Below are positions 51,840 through 60,017 of a stretch of DNA of 64,000 bases, one piece after another. The position numbers were made by a program, and so were the translations under genes. How positions within the stretch are numbered: position 1 is the stretch's first letter; the number at the start of each line of letters is the position of its first letter. A model generated the notes under the pieces. The model saw only the letters and a list, made by a program, of their open reading frames with translations. It was not told the origin of the DNA and did not search any database. The DNA is from Paramicrobacterium humi. Lineage in GTDB: Bacteria > Actinomycetota > Actinomycetes > Actinomycetales > Microbacteriaceae. The DNA lies in assembly GCF_900105715.1 (NCBI RefSeq), contig NZ_FNRY01000001.1, positions 992,001-1,056,000 on the forward strand, in the 5' to 3' direction.

Positions 51840-52703
51840 TTAGACCCAACGCGTCAGGTAGTTCAAATACCGACGCACGAGGAAGAATGAAATAGCGGCT
51901 AGCAGGACTACGACGAGACCGGTTGCGGCAATGACGTCCGTTTCCGCATATAGCTGGGCGTAGTTGAGGATCCGACCCAAGCCGTATTGCTTACCAATAA
52001 ATTCAGCAGCCAACACAGCGCTCCAAGCGAAGGGGACTGCCAGAAGCAGCCCATTACGAATCTCCGGAAGCGCGGCCGGAATGATAACCGAACGATAGAC
52101 GGACAACTTGCTTGCGCCTAAGCTCATCGCGTAGTTCACGTAATATTCGGGAACGCCATCTACTGCCGAAAGGGTGATGACGAAGAGCAGGACGGCGACT
52201 GCGAAAGCTACGAACACGTAAGTACCCGTTTCGCTGCGCGCGAACCAAAGCCCGAAAAGCGGCATCATCGCCAATAGTGGCATCATCCGCAAGAAATGTG
52301 CCGAGGCCCCGAAGAGCCGCCGCGCGGCTTGCGACCAGCTAACTAACAGCCCTAAGCCAACACCGGCAATGACACCAAACGCGAAACCCACCAGAACCCG
52401 AACCAGGGTGAACCAGCTATTGTAAGCGGCACCGAGTACCGCGCCCCAGATCGTGCGTTCGGCTCCCCGAGTCACATCTCCGGCACCCAAGCCGCCTGGC
52501 CAGTAGCCGGAGAATTGAATCATCGCACCGATGATGTCTTGCAGACCTGGCACTCGCTTAACCCCTGCTTGCGATACACCGAGAATGATGGACAGAAGCT
52601 GCCAGATCACTATCAGGCACGCGAGCCCCAGGAGACCCCACCACAGCGTGAAAGAGCGAGTAGGCGACGGAACCCGACGCGTCTGAGTACTCTTTTGCAA
52701 CAT
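51840..52703 (-). CDS. ABC transporter permease (NitT/TauT type)
   Basis: 287 residues, about six membrane helices, with the EAA-loop region STVDGVPEYYVNYAMSLGAS-like (here SAVDGVPEYYVNYAMSLGAS) and KLSVYRSVIIPAALPEIRNG typical of SsuC/TauC permeases. Its ATG overlaps the ATPase stop by one base. It pairs with the second permease of the same operon to form a heterodimer. Confidence 0.92.
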   Translation of the reverse strand: MLQKSTQTRRVPSPTRSFTLWWGLLGLACLIVIWQLLSIILGVSQAGVKRVPGLQDIIGAMIQFSGYWPGGLGAGDVTRGAERTIWGAVLGAAYNSWFTLVRVLVGFAFGVIAGVGLGLLVSWSQAARRLFGASAHFLRMMPLLAMMPLFGLWFARSETGTYVFVAFAVAVLLFVITLSAVDGVPEYYVNYAMSLGASKLSVYRSVIIPAALPEIRNGLLLAVPFAWSAVLAAEFIGKQYGLGRILNYAQLYAETDVIAATGLVVVLLAAISFFLVRRYLNYLTRWV

Positions 52704-53542
52704 CAGTTCTCGCTCTCGAACGCGCGCAGCAGCTCTGCTCTTAACTCGTTCGCCTGATCGCCGGTGATGTCTGAAGCGGTTCTGGGACGAGGCAGATCGA
52801 CTCGTTTGTTCAGCGCGATCGTACCGTTCTTCACCAAGACGACGCGGTCCGCCAAGCTGATGGCCTCATCCACGTCATGTGTGACCATGACGACGGCGCG
52901 GTGACCACTTTCCTGCCACAGGTCTAGCAAGAAGCTGTGCATCTGCGAAAGGCGCAGGTAATCCAATCCAGCGAACGGCTCATCCATGAGCAGCACATCT
53001 GGTTTGTTAGCCAAGACTGCAGCGATCGCTACCCGGCGACGCATACCACCAGAGAGCTGCTTAGGCCAGGCTTTGGCGAAGGCTTGCAGACCGGTGACTT
53101 TGAGGAGCTCCGAGACAATCTTGGTTCGCTCCGCTTTGGGAACTCCTTGAGCTTTGAGACCAAACTCGATGTTCTCATCGACACGCTTCCAGAGGAAAAG
53201 CGTATCGCGTTGGAACACCACGCCTCGGTCTGGCCCGGGTTTGGTGACCGGGCGCCCTGCGACCTGAATACTGCCGGCGGTGGGGCTAGTGAATCCGGCG
53301 ATCATGTTCAGCAGCGTCGACTTACCGTGCCCGGAAGGTCCGATCACACAGACGAACTCACCACTTTCGATGCGGAGGTTCTGGTTCCGGGCACCCATCA
53401 CCACCTCTCCAGATTCGAGCCGGAACTCCTTACTTACGTTGACTATTTCAAGCGCTGGAACTATATCTGTAGACTCCATGAAAGATCCCGTCCGGGTGTC
53501 GTCTGATGTTGACTTCACGGTTACTCGTGTCGATCCGATCAT
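52703..53542 (-). CDS. ABC transporter ATPase (NitT/TauT type)
   Basis: 279 residues starting at the ATG that overlaps the upstream permease stop (TAATG). Walker A is GPSGHGKST, the signature is QLSGGMRRRVAIA, Walker B is VLLMDEPFAGLD and the H-loop is VTHDVDEA. It energises import by the two permeases. Its closest functional class is SsuB/TauB/NrtD-type ATPases for small N- or S-containing organic solutes. Confidence 0.94.
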   Translation of the reverse strand: MIGSTRVTVKSTSDDTRTGSFMESTDIVPALEIVNVSKEFRLESGEVVMGARNQNLRIESGEFVCVIGPSGHGKSTLLNMIAGFTSPTAGSIQVAGRPVTKPGPDRGVVFQRDTLFLWKRVDENIEFGLKAQGVPKAERTKIVSELLKVTGLQAFAKAWPKQLSGGMRRRVAIAAVLANKPDVLLMDEPFAGLDYLRLSQMHSFLLDLWQESGHRAVVMVTHDVDEAISLADRVVLVKNGTIALNKRVDLPRPRTASDITGDQANELRAELLRAFESEN

Positions 53543-54333
53543 TATTCGTTCCACCTCACGGCCCATTTACCCAAAGCAGCGATGACCGCATCGGTTATCA
53601 GGGCGACTATCCCGAGGCAGATCAGTACTCCGATAACGCCCGCTGTGTTTGTCGCATCGGCAAACGTTCGAACAAGCCTGCCAGCTCCGCTAGCTCCACC
53701 TAGAACCTCGGCTAGGGCCTGAAATCCCCACCCGAAAGCTACTGCCGCACGCGCGGTGCCGAGTGTGGCGGGCAAGCTCGCCGGTACCAGTACGGAGGTG
53801 ATGAATCCTGGCCCGGAGAGACCTAGCGAGGCGGAATAGTCACCCCAACGGTCCTGAGCGCGTGCGGTCGAGGAGCGTACTGCTTCGATGATGGTGAGAA
53901 TGGTGTAGAAAACCACCATTCCGCCCATCGCGATCTGAGAGACGCCGAACCAGAGGGTGAGGAAGGGATGTAGAACCAAAACTGGAAGCGTGCCTAACAG
54001 CGCGATGCTGAGGCTGGAAAGGTTGGCAAGACGTCTCGATCTAACGAGTGCTATGCCCACCGCATAACCAACCACTAGGCCGACAGCAACAGCGATTAAG
54101 ACGTTTACGGCTGTCGATAGGACGTTAGAGACTATTCCACCTGTCCCAAACGAAGCGTACGCAATCGCTGCCGAGTTCCACAGATTCTCATCGATGGTTT
54201 CGGCGATGAATAGCAGTGAAGGGAATCTCGCAGTACCGGGATGGGTGGCAGCAAGGACGCTCCACACGGCCACCAATACGAGGATTCCTGCGAGACCATA
54301 ACATAGGGTGAGGGCCCACGACTTGAAGCGCAT
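53542..54333 (-). CDS. ABC transporter permease (NitT/TauT type)
   Basis: 263 residues from ATG 54333, chosen because AGGAG precedes it by 6 bases; an upstream ATG adds 19 poorly supported residues. It has six predicted helices and the cytoplasmic EAA loop AQDRWGDYSASLGLSGPGFI with SVLVPASLPATLGTARAAVA. It is the partner of the permease at 51.8-52.7 kb, with the ATPase gene between them. Confidence 0.92.
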   Translation of the reverse strand: MRFKSWALTLCYGLAGILVLVAVWSVLAATHPGTARFPSLLFIAETIDENLWNSAAIAYASFGTGGIVSNVLSTAVNVLIAVAVGLVVGYAVGIALVRSRRLANLSSLSIALLGTLPVLVLHPFLTLWFGVSQIAMGGMVVFYTILTIIEAVRSSTARAQDRWGDYSASLGLSGPGFITSVLVPASLPATLGTARAAVAFGWGFQALAEVLGGASGAGRLVRTFADATNTAGVIGVLICLGIVALITDAVIAALGKWAVRWNE

Positions 54334-54404
54334 TCTAGCTCCTAATCTCTGTCCAAGTGTGAGGGACGGTACAGCTATGCCGCCCCTCACACCGTGGGTG
54401 TTCG

Positions 54405-55769
54405 CTAACTGTTCAGAGCAGCTGACAAAATGCGCTGTGCATCGAGGTAATTACGGTTCTCGTAATGTTTCGCTGCGATCTCGGCCAGTTCCTTCTGCTC
54501 ACCGGTGAGGTCGCCCGCCTCTTTTACAAGTTCCTCGTATTCCGACTTGAGCCTCGACATTTCGATATACACCTCTTCGGCAATGCCGGCGAGGTCTTCT
54601 GCCGCCAGATCCGGATCAGTGATCACGCCGGCTTCACGAGCTCGTTCGATTTGGAGGTTGTATACGGTCTTGTAGTACAGCGGGGAATCCTCATTCGCCC
54701 ACACGTCGGCCTGATCCTCAAAGGAGATAAATGGGCCGACATCACGGTAGATTGACAAGACCTCTTCCGGCGTGATCTCCACGGAGGTAGTAGCTGACAG
54801 CACCGGTGCCACTAGCGAAACATTGTCAGTGGTGTCGCTGTTGACATCTTCGATCACGGCGTCGATAGTTCGGAACATGACACCGGCGATGCGCAAGGCG
54901 GCATCAGGATTCTCCTCGTAGAATTTTTCGTTGATAGACAACCCGACGTTTCCAACCCCAGAGATCGCCTCGGGACTACCTGCGGGCAGGTTTTCGATCA
55001 GATCATGCTGCTGAATGATCGGGTACCAGCCCTCGGTAATCAGCTTCGCTTCAATCGCGCCGCCCTGCGGGAGCACGAAGTCGAGCTTGTCGCCTCGTGC
55101 CATTAGCACCAGTTGGGGATCCTTGGAGGTCTGGAACTCGCCCAGATCGTCGAAGGAAATGCCGCCCTCATCCATCACCGTGTCAATGAAGCCACGGTGT
55201 GCTCCAACGTCCTCCATACCGAACCGCTTTCCGACCATTTGGTTCATCACGGTGGCTACGGCGTCGTCCCAGGAGGCTCCAGCTTCGAGCTCGCTCTCGA
55301 TCGTTTTCAGGTTTGAGTCAGGTGCAGCGAGTACACCGGTTCCGCTGGTGATGTCGACGATCCCGAGGAAATTCACGTCTGGTGAGCCCTGCGCGTTCCG
55401 TAGCTGGTCCGGGATGTAGTTTGTGGCGATGTCGAAGGTGCGGTTGATCATCAAGCCCTGTAGTTGGTCCAGATCGAACGTTGCCCGCTTGTCGTCGACC
55501 TGGATCCCGGCCTCTTCGAACCAATTGTTTTCGTACGCGATGACCATCGACATGTGGTCCCCATAGGGCATTAGCCCCATCTTCAAGTCCGTTGTAGGTA
55601 TGGCTACGTCGTACTTCTCAAGGAGCTCATTGTCTTCGCTCACCCCGGCATTGGCACTGCCGTCCTCTACCCCGCTACAAGCTGCCAGAGTCAATGCTAG
55701 GCCCGCTCCGATCGCTGTTATGCCGAGACGAGCAAGGCCTGATCGACGGTGGCTGTGATATTTCTTCAT
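54405..55769 (-). CDS. ABC transporter substrate-binding lipoprotein (NMT1/SsuA-like)
   Basis: 454 residues from ATG 55769 with a purine-rich AAGGA upstream. It has a lipoprotein signal peptide ending LTLAACSG. The binding fold shows LMPYGDHMSMVIAYENNWFE, DQLQGLMINRTFDIATNYIP and GAHRGFIDTVMDEGGISFDD, as in NMT1/SsuA periplasmic proteins. The C-terminus adds a charged helical stretch of ~60 residues (AEEVYIEMSRLKSEYEELVK). As the first transport gene it defines the imported substrate, probably a small nitrogenous organic acid, but this is not visible from sequence. Confidence 0.9.
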   Translation of the reverse strand: MKKYHSHRRSGLARLGITAIGAGLALTLAACSGVEDGSANAGVSEDNELLEKYDVAIPTTDLKMGLMPYGDHMSMVIAYENNWFEEAGIQVDDKRATFDLDQLQGLMINRTFDIATNYIPDQLRNAQGSPDVNFLGIVDITSGTGVLAAPDSNLKTIESELEAGASWDDAVATVMNQMVGKRFGMEDVGAHRGFIDTVMDEGGISFDDLGEFQTSKDPQLVLMARGDKLDFVLPQGGAIEAKLITEGWYPIIQQHDLIENLPAGSPEAISGVGNVGLSINEKFYEENPDAALRIAGVMFRTIDAVIEDVNSDTTDNVSLVAPVLSATTSVEITPEEVLSIYRDVGPFISFEDQADVWANEDSPLYYKTVYNLQIERAREAGVITDPDLAAEDLAGIAEEVYIEMSRLKSEYEELVKEAGDLTGEQKELAEIAAKHYENRNYLDAQRILSAALNS

Positions 55770-55797
55770 CTCTTTTTCCTTAGTCTTATTCGGCGTA

Positions 55798-56586
55798 CTA
55801 ATACGCCATCCAGCCACCATCGACTAGAAGGTTTTGCCCGGATACATAGGTGCAATCCTCGGAGGCAAGGAAAACCGCTGGACCGGTTAGATCATCGGGA
55901 CGACCGAGGCGGTGGAACGGAGTGCGCGACTGCGAATAAGCGATCGTGTCATCTTCGGCCGCGGCAATCTCGTCGGATTCGTGGCGGACCAGAATTCGCC
56001 CCGGTGCCAGTGCATTCACGATGATGCCGTGCTTGCCGTAATCAACTGCGAGCTGGCGAGTCATGTTCACAGTTCCGCCCTTAGCCACCGCGTAGGCAAA
56101 GAAATCTGGCGGTCCTACCATCCCGTGCTGGGAACTGACGTTGATCAGCCGGCCGCGTACCTCGTTAACGGGTTCCTGTTCCATCATTTCCTTGATGGCG
56201 CGTTTGGCCACGAAGAACTGTCCCTTGAGGTTGATATCCATCAACCGGTCCCAGGACTCCTCAGTCGTCTCCAACACGCTGGTGGCATCGAAGATCGCCG
56301 CATTGTTCACGACAATGTCGACACTGCCGTATACCTTCTTCGCTTCATCGAAAAGGCGATCGACGTCAGCCGCAACTGAAACGTCGCCCTTGACGAACGT
56401 CGCCTGGCCGCCTCCAGCAGCGATCGCCTCCGCTGTGGGCTCGGTTCCACCCCATAGCGGAGTCTCGCTCACGTCGTTCACTACGACTGCTGCACCTTCC
56501 GCAGCGAAGCGAAGCGCGATGGCCCGTCCGATTCCAGTTGAGGCACCGGTGATTACTGCGGTCTTGCCGTTGAGTCGTTCAGTCAT
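55798..56586 (-). CDS. SDR-family dehydrogenase
   Basis: 262 residues beginning MTERLNGKTAVITGASTGIG at 56586. Classical SDR features are TGASTGIGRAIALRFAAEGA, the NNAAIFDATS segment, catalytic Ser in NVSSQHGMVG and Tyr/Lys in FAYAVAKGGTVNM (Y-x3-K). It resembles glucose/ribitol-type or 2-keto-3-deoxy-fuconate-type dehydrogenases. It lies 2 bases from the M24-fold gene and 28 bases from the binding-protein gene, so it belongs to the catabolic operon. It oxidises or reduces a hydroxyl/keto group of the substrate. Confidence 0.9.
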   Translation of the reverse strand: MTERLNGKTAVITGASTGIGRAIALRFAAEGAAVVVNDVSETPLWGGTEPTAEAIAAGGGQATFVKGDVSVAADVDRLFDEAKKVYGSVDIVVNNAAIFDATSVLETTEESWDRLMDINLKGQFFVAKRAIKEMMEQEPVNEVRGRLINVSSQHGMVGPPDFFAYAVAKGGTVNMTRQLAVDYGKHGIIVNALAPGRILVRHESDEIAAAEDDTIAYSQSRTPFHRLGRPDDLTGPAVFLASEDCTYVSGQNLLVDGGWMAY

Positions 56587-56588
56587 TT

Positions 56589-57770
56589 TCACAGCTCCGT
56601 GAATCCGCGAGTGATGTTCTGGTCGTGGGTAGCCCATTTGCCACCCTCGGGAGTGACCAGGACGTTGTCGGTCACACCGAAGACGTCGAACTTGGCAACA
56701 AGCTCCGGCGTCTGTTGGACGATCACAGGATGGACGTTGACCATTTCGTTGTGGGCCAGGCCCCGGTCTTGGCCGGGTGTCCAGACACCCTGAATGGCAT
56801 CAGATCCGATGCCATGCAGGGAGTACTGCTGATGCTGGTAGCCGGGGTCGGGGAAGTCGACCTTGTACCCACCGGTTGCCATGACTTCCTGCACAGCAAT
56901 TGCAAACTCGCTGGCCATGTTGCCCGGTCGCAGCTTGTCCAGGCCGGCATTTAGAGCCGAGGTGTAAAGCTGCCAGTAGTCCGTATACTCGCTGGTTGGC
57001 GGACCGAAGCTATAGCACTCCCGGTATTCCAGCCAGTAGCCGTTCTCGTCCGGCGACTCGATCCAGACGGTGACGACAGAGTCCTTGCCGATTGGCCGCG
57101 GCTCGCCGAAGCTTGTTGCGCCAATGAAGGGGGTAGACCAGACCAGGACCATCGGGTCCCGCAGGCCATGCTCCCGTGAAATGCGGTGTCCTTGGGCGGC
57201 AACTTCACGCTCGGTCGCGCCTGGACGAATATACTTGCGCAGCTCGTCGAAAACTGAGCGGCGAGTAGCCGACGCCTTCCCGAGATTGGCCAACTCTTCC
57301 TCGCTGTTGACCTGGCGCACTCGTTCGAACATTTCCGTTGCATCCACCAGGTTCACGCCGGAAAGGCTCTTACGCAGATCTTCCACGTGCTGGTGGGCGA
57401 AGGCGCCATCCGAGAGGCCGACCAAGCCCACCCGCGCCTTGTCCAGCCCCCGCTTGCTCAGCACATCAGCAACCTCGATACCGGGCTTACCAGATATCCG
57501 GAACTCGGTAATCCAGTCGCTCTGCTTCGCCTGAGACAGGCCCCAAACAAGATTTCCGACGTAAATGGGCCCCTCGTCCATCGTGATGACCACATGGGAG
57601 TCGGCCAGGAGTTGCCAGTAATCAGTTAGGTAGAAAATCCGGCCCCGGAACCTAATGTCAGGAGCCCCGGCCACTACCAAGGCATCAAGACCATTTTCCT
57701 TCATCTCCGAGCGGACCGCGTCCATACGACGTTCTCGCTCTTGATCCGAGGTGAAGCGATGAGTAACCAC
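56589..57770 (-). CDS. M24 (creatinase/aminopeptidase P) fold hydrolase
   Basis: 393 residues. The N-terminal creatinase-type domain (FTSDQERERRMDAVRSEMKE) and the C-terminal pita-bread domain (REVAAQGHRISREHGLRDPM, SLHGIGSDAIQG) are recognisable. Aligning the usual five metal ligands (D, D, H, E, E), only the His in LHGIG seems kept; the others appear as Glu, Glu, His (NVHPV) and Thr (GVTDNVLVTPEG). This recalls creatinase, a metal-free amidinohydrolase, more than a metallopeptidase. It is the first gene of the minus-strand run and divergent from lacI-type regulation. Confidence 0.82.
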   Translation of the reverse strand: MVTHRFTSDQERERRMDAVRSEMKENGLDALVVAGAPDIRFRGRIFYLTDYWQLLADSHVVITMDEGPIYVGNLVWGLSQAKQSDWITEFRISGKPGIEVADVLSKRGLDKARVGLVGLSDGAFAHQHVEDLRKSLSGVNLVDATEMFERVRQVNSEEELANLGKASATRRSVFDELRKYIRPGATEREVAAQGHRISREHGLRDPMVLVWSTPFIGATSFGEPRPIGKDSVVTVWIESPDENGYWLEYRECYSFGPPTSEYTDYWQLYTSALNAGLDKLRPGNMASEFAIAVQEVMATGGYKVDFPDPGYQHQQYSLHGIGSDAIQGVWTPGQDRGLAHNEMVNVHPVIVQQTPELVAKFDVFGVTDNVLVTPEGGKWATHDQNITRGFTEL

Positions 57771-58210
57771 ACTGTCTCCAATTCGCTTGTCAGAATGACA
57801 AATTTTGTTTCAATTCCACGCGACCTCATCGTTGACGCGAAATACCTCGTCGATGAGGAGCGATAGATCCAGATTCGTTGTGCGTACGCACCTATTATTC
57901 TGCTATGCAAGACGATCTGCTTGCACTGCGGACACCCTAGTCGAGGTAGCTGTGCGGGTCAAGCCCGGCGAGACCCGCCAGAAGCGCGCTCGAAACGTGA
58001 TGCATGCGGGTCTGGTTTCGCACGCAGAACCACTCGTCCCCATTCCGACTACCAAGCTCATCCAGGACGCTCGCAAGCAGCAGCTTTGCCATTGAACCTC
58101 CGTTTCGTATCGATCTTGCGCACGTTTTGCGCAAACCCTTGCGCGTCCTATGCTAAGCTGGAAATGGACTTCACGCAAGGCTTAAGAGCCGATCAACGAA
58201 GGAACATGTC
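57771..58210. promoter_or_regulatory. Divergent control region with LacI-type operator
   Basis: No convincing gene in these 440 bases. The palindrome TTTGCGCAAA (58126-58135) matches the core of LacI-family operators (TTGCGCAA) and lies ~75 bases before the regulator start. Nearby partial copies CTTGCGCAC and CTTGCGCGT flank it. TATGCT near 58149 could be a -10 box for the regulator gene. Confidence 0.55.
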
Positions 58211-59200
58211 ATGACCCTGTCGGCAGTCGCCCGCAAAGCCGGTGTTTCGCTCTCAACGGTGTCCCGCTATGTCAAGGGTGAGCTGCATGTCACGTCGGAG
58301 ACCGCGACACAGATCCATGCCGCCATGGATGAACTCGGGTACTCCCCTAAGCGGCAGAAGGGCCGGGAGTCACGCGTCGCTCTCATCGTCCCCGACCTTT
58401 CCAACCCGTACTTCGCCGATCTCGCCGACGTGGTGTCGCGCACCAGCGCGGAGCAGGGTCTCGACCCATTCGTCGCTGTCTCGGGCGGGATATCGAGTCG
58501 AGAGCAGCAGCTCCTCACGTCGCTCTCGACACTGCCCGAGCTCCACGGAATTCTTTATGTGGGCATGAACCGCACAAACCCCTCCCTCATAACTGTTGCC
58601 GAAAGAACGCCGGTTGTCGTGCTCGACGAACCTGTGGTGCTGAAGGGGAAGCACTCGCTACCTTTCGTTGGCGCCGACAACTTCAGCGGCGCGTATCAGG
58701 CGACGAACTATCTGTTGAGCCTCAATCACGAGCGCATCGCGCACATCGGCGGTCCCGAAGACCTGGAGTCGGCCCGCGAGCGATTGCGCGGATTCAGCGA
58801 GGCACTCAGCTCTCACGGGCATACACCTGATGATGAGTTGATCTTCCGCGGACCATACAGCGAGTCGTTCGGAGCGAGCGTGCTCACCTACGTACTGCGA
58901 CTCGATCCGCGCCCAACCGCTCTTGTCGTGTCAAGCGACATTGTGGCCGTGGGGATCATATCCGCCGCTGAGCAGAATGGCGTGCGGATTCCCGACGACC
59001 TCTCGATTATCGGGTTCGATGGAATCGGCGTAGGCGCATGGCTCAGGCCGAAGCTCACCACTGTCGTTCAGCCTGTTCAGGAGATCGTCACCGAGGGGCT
59101 CCGCCAATTACGGCGGGGACACAACGGCGAGCGGGCGCAGACGCACTCGCTTCCGATGGTTCTCCGCATACGCGAATCCAGTTCCGCCCGCCGCCCCTAG
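58211..59200 (+). CDS. LacI-family transcriptional regulator
   Basis: 329 residues. The N-terminal HTH reads TLSAVARKAGVSLSTVSRYV with the hinge region ELGYSPKRQKGRESR. A periplasmic-binding-protein-like effector domain follows (VALIVPDLSNPYFADLADVV, FVGADNFSGAYQATNYLLSL, GFDGIGVGAWLRPKLTTVVQ). ATG 58211 has AAGGAA upstream. It probably controls itself and the divergent catabolic operon through the palindrome at 58126. Together with the IclR regulator at the other end, the block has two regulators. Confidence 0.92.
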   Translation: MTLSAVARKAGVSLSTVSRYVKGELHVTSETATQIHAAMDELGYSPKRQKGRESRVALIVPDLSNPYFADLADVVSRTSAEQGLDPFVAVSGGISSREQQLLTSLSTLPELHGILYVGMNRTNPSLITVAERTPVVVLDEPVVLKGKHSLPFVGADNFSGAYQATNYLLSLNHERIAHIGGPEDLESARERLRGFSEALSSHGHTPDDELIFRGPYSESFGASVLTYVLRLDPRPTALVVSSDIVAVGIISAAEQNGVRIPDDLSIIGFDGIGVGAWLRPKLTTVVQPVQEIVTEGLRQLRRGHNGERAQTHSLPMVLRIRESSSARRP

Positions 59201-59219
59201 ATTTTCTTCGTGTGTGAAG

Positions 59220-59560
59220 GGACTGTGGATTGAACGGTGTATCTGGGCCGGCTTGACCGAGGCTGCAGCTCGAGCACGGTTCGATGAGTTCGCTGACAGA
59301 TGGGAGACCAATACCCCGCGATCCTGACACTTCGGAACCACGCATGGAACGAGTTCACGCCGTTCCTCGATTGGGACACCGAGATCCTGCGTGTGATCTG
59401 CTCCACCAACGCGATCGAGTTCCCTGTACGCACGATATCGTCGAGCAGTGAGAGCACGAGGAGAGTTCCCGAACGATGTCTCTGCACTGAAATGCCTATC
59501 TCATGACTCGCGCCCTGGACCCGATCGGGCAGGGCAGGGGACGATGGGCCAGAAACGCCG
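59220..59560 (+). mobile_element. IS256-family element remnant, left end joined to transposase C-terminus
   Basis: An IS left end (59220-59261) runs straight into codons for the transposase C-terminus: AAARARFDEFADRW, frameshift, YPAILTLRNHAWNEFTPFLD and RVICSTNAIE, frameshift, VRARGEFPNDVSALKCL, frameshift, RALDPIGQGRGRW. Most of the transposase is deleted and at least two or three frameshifts remain, so it is dead. Expected IS256 order and spacing are otherwise kept. Confidence 0.78.
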
Positions 59561-59566
59561 GAGATT

Positions 59567-59968
59567 TTAGCTTAGCGCTTGAGCCCACGTCATCAGGGGC
59601 TCGAGGTTGGTCATGTGCTGCTCGACCGTGTCGCCGGGCCCGGCAATCTCTATCACCTGCCGAGCGTACGGCGCGCCAAGTGTTCGTTCGGCGTCCAGCC
59701 AAGCGTCGAGGCCGTCCCAGTCATCCAGGTGATCCACGAGAGAGATCATCCCGATGCGCAGGTTCGCCAGCCGCTCTCCTACCGGCTCAGCCGTAGGGTC
59801 AAATCCAACGAGACGCTGCACGGCCTCCTGAACACCAAACCACCGTGCATCGGCTGCAGCCCTCCGCGCCTCACCCACAGCCTCCTTCGCACGCTTGTTC
59901 GCCTGGAACGTCCCGACGCCGGCGACGATCAGCGACAGGGCCGAGATGACTAGTGCGAGGATATCCAT
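59567..59968 (-). CDS. Hypothetical membrane-anchored protein beside integrase
   Basis: 133 residues from ATG 59968: one membrane helix (LALVISALSLIVAGVGTFQA), a helical charged stretch (NKRAKEAVGEARRAAADARW) and a soluble C-terminal domain (LANLRIGMISLVDHLDDWDG). It lies 49 bases downstream of the integrase stop. Small proteins of this build are often found beside integrases in actinobacteria. No function known. Confidence 0.65.
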   Translation of the reverse strand: MDILALVISALSLIVAGVGTFQANKRAKEAVGEARRAAADARWFGVQEAVQRLVGFDPTAEPVGERLANLRIGMISLVDHLDDWDGLDAWLDAERTLGAPYARQVIEIAGPGDTVEQHMTNLEPLMTWAQALS

Positions 59969-60017
59969 GACCCGATCTTCCCACTGCGGACGGCGCGAGA
60001 AGCCGCACCGAAGCACC

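Noticed and set aside
46948-57770. Identification of the catabolic block as an ectoine degradation (doe/eut) cluster
   Set aside because: An M24-fold plus M20 pair recalls DoeA/DoeB, but the expected transaminase and aspartate-semialdehyde-type steps are absent, and the PuuE-like and FAH-like genes do not fit.
57903-58214. Short frames on both strands in the gap before the lacI-type gene
   Set aside because: They overlap one another and the operator/promoter region, with no recognisable protein features.
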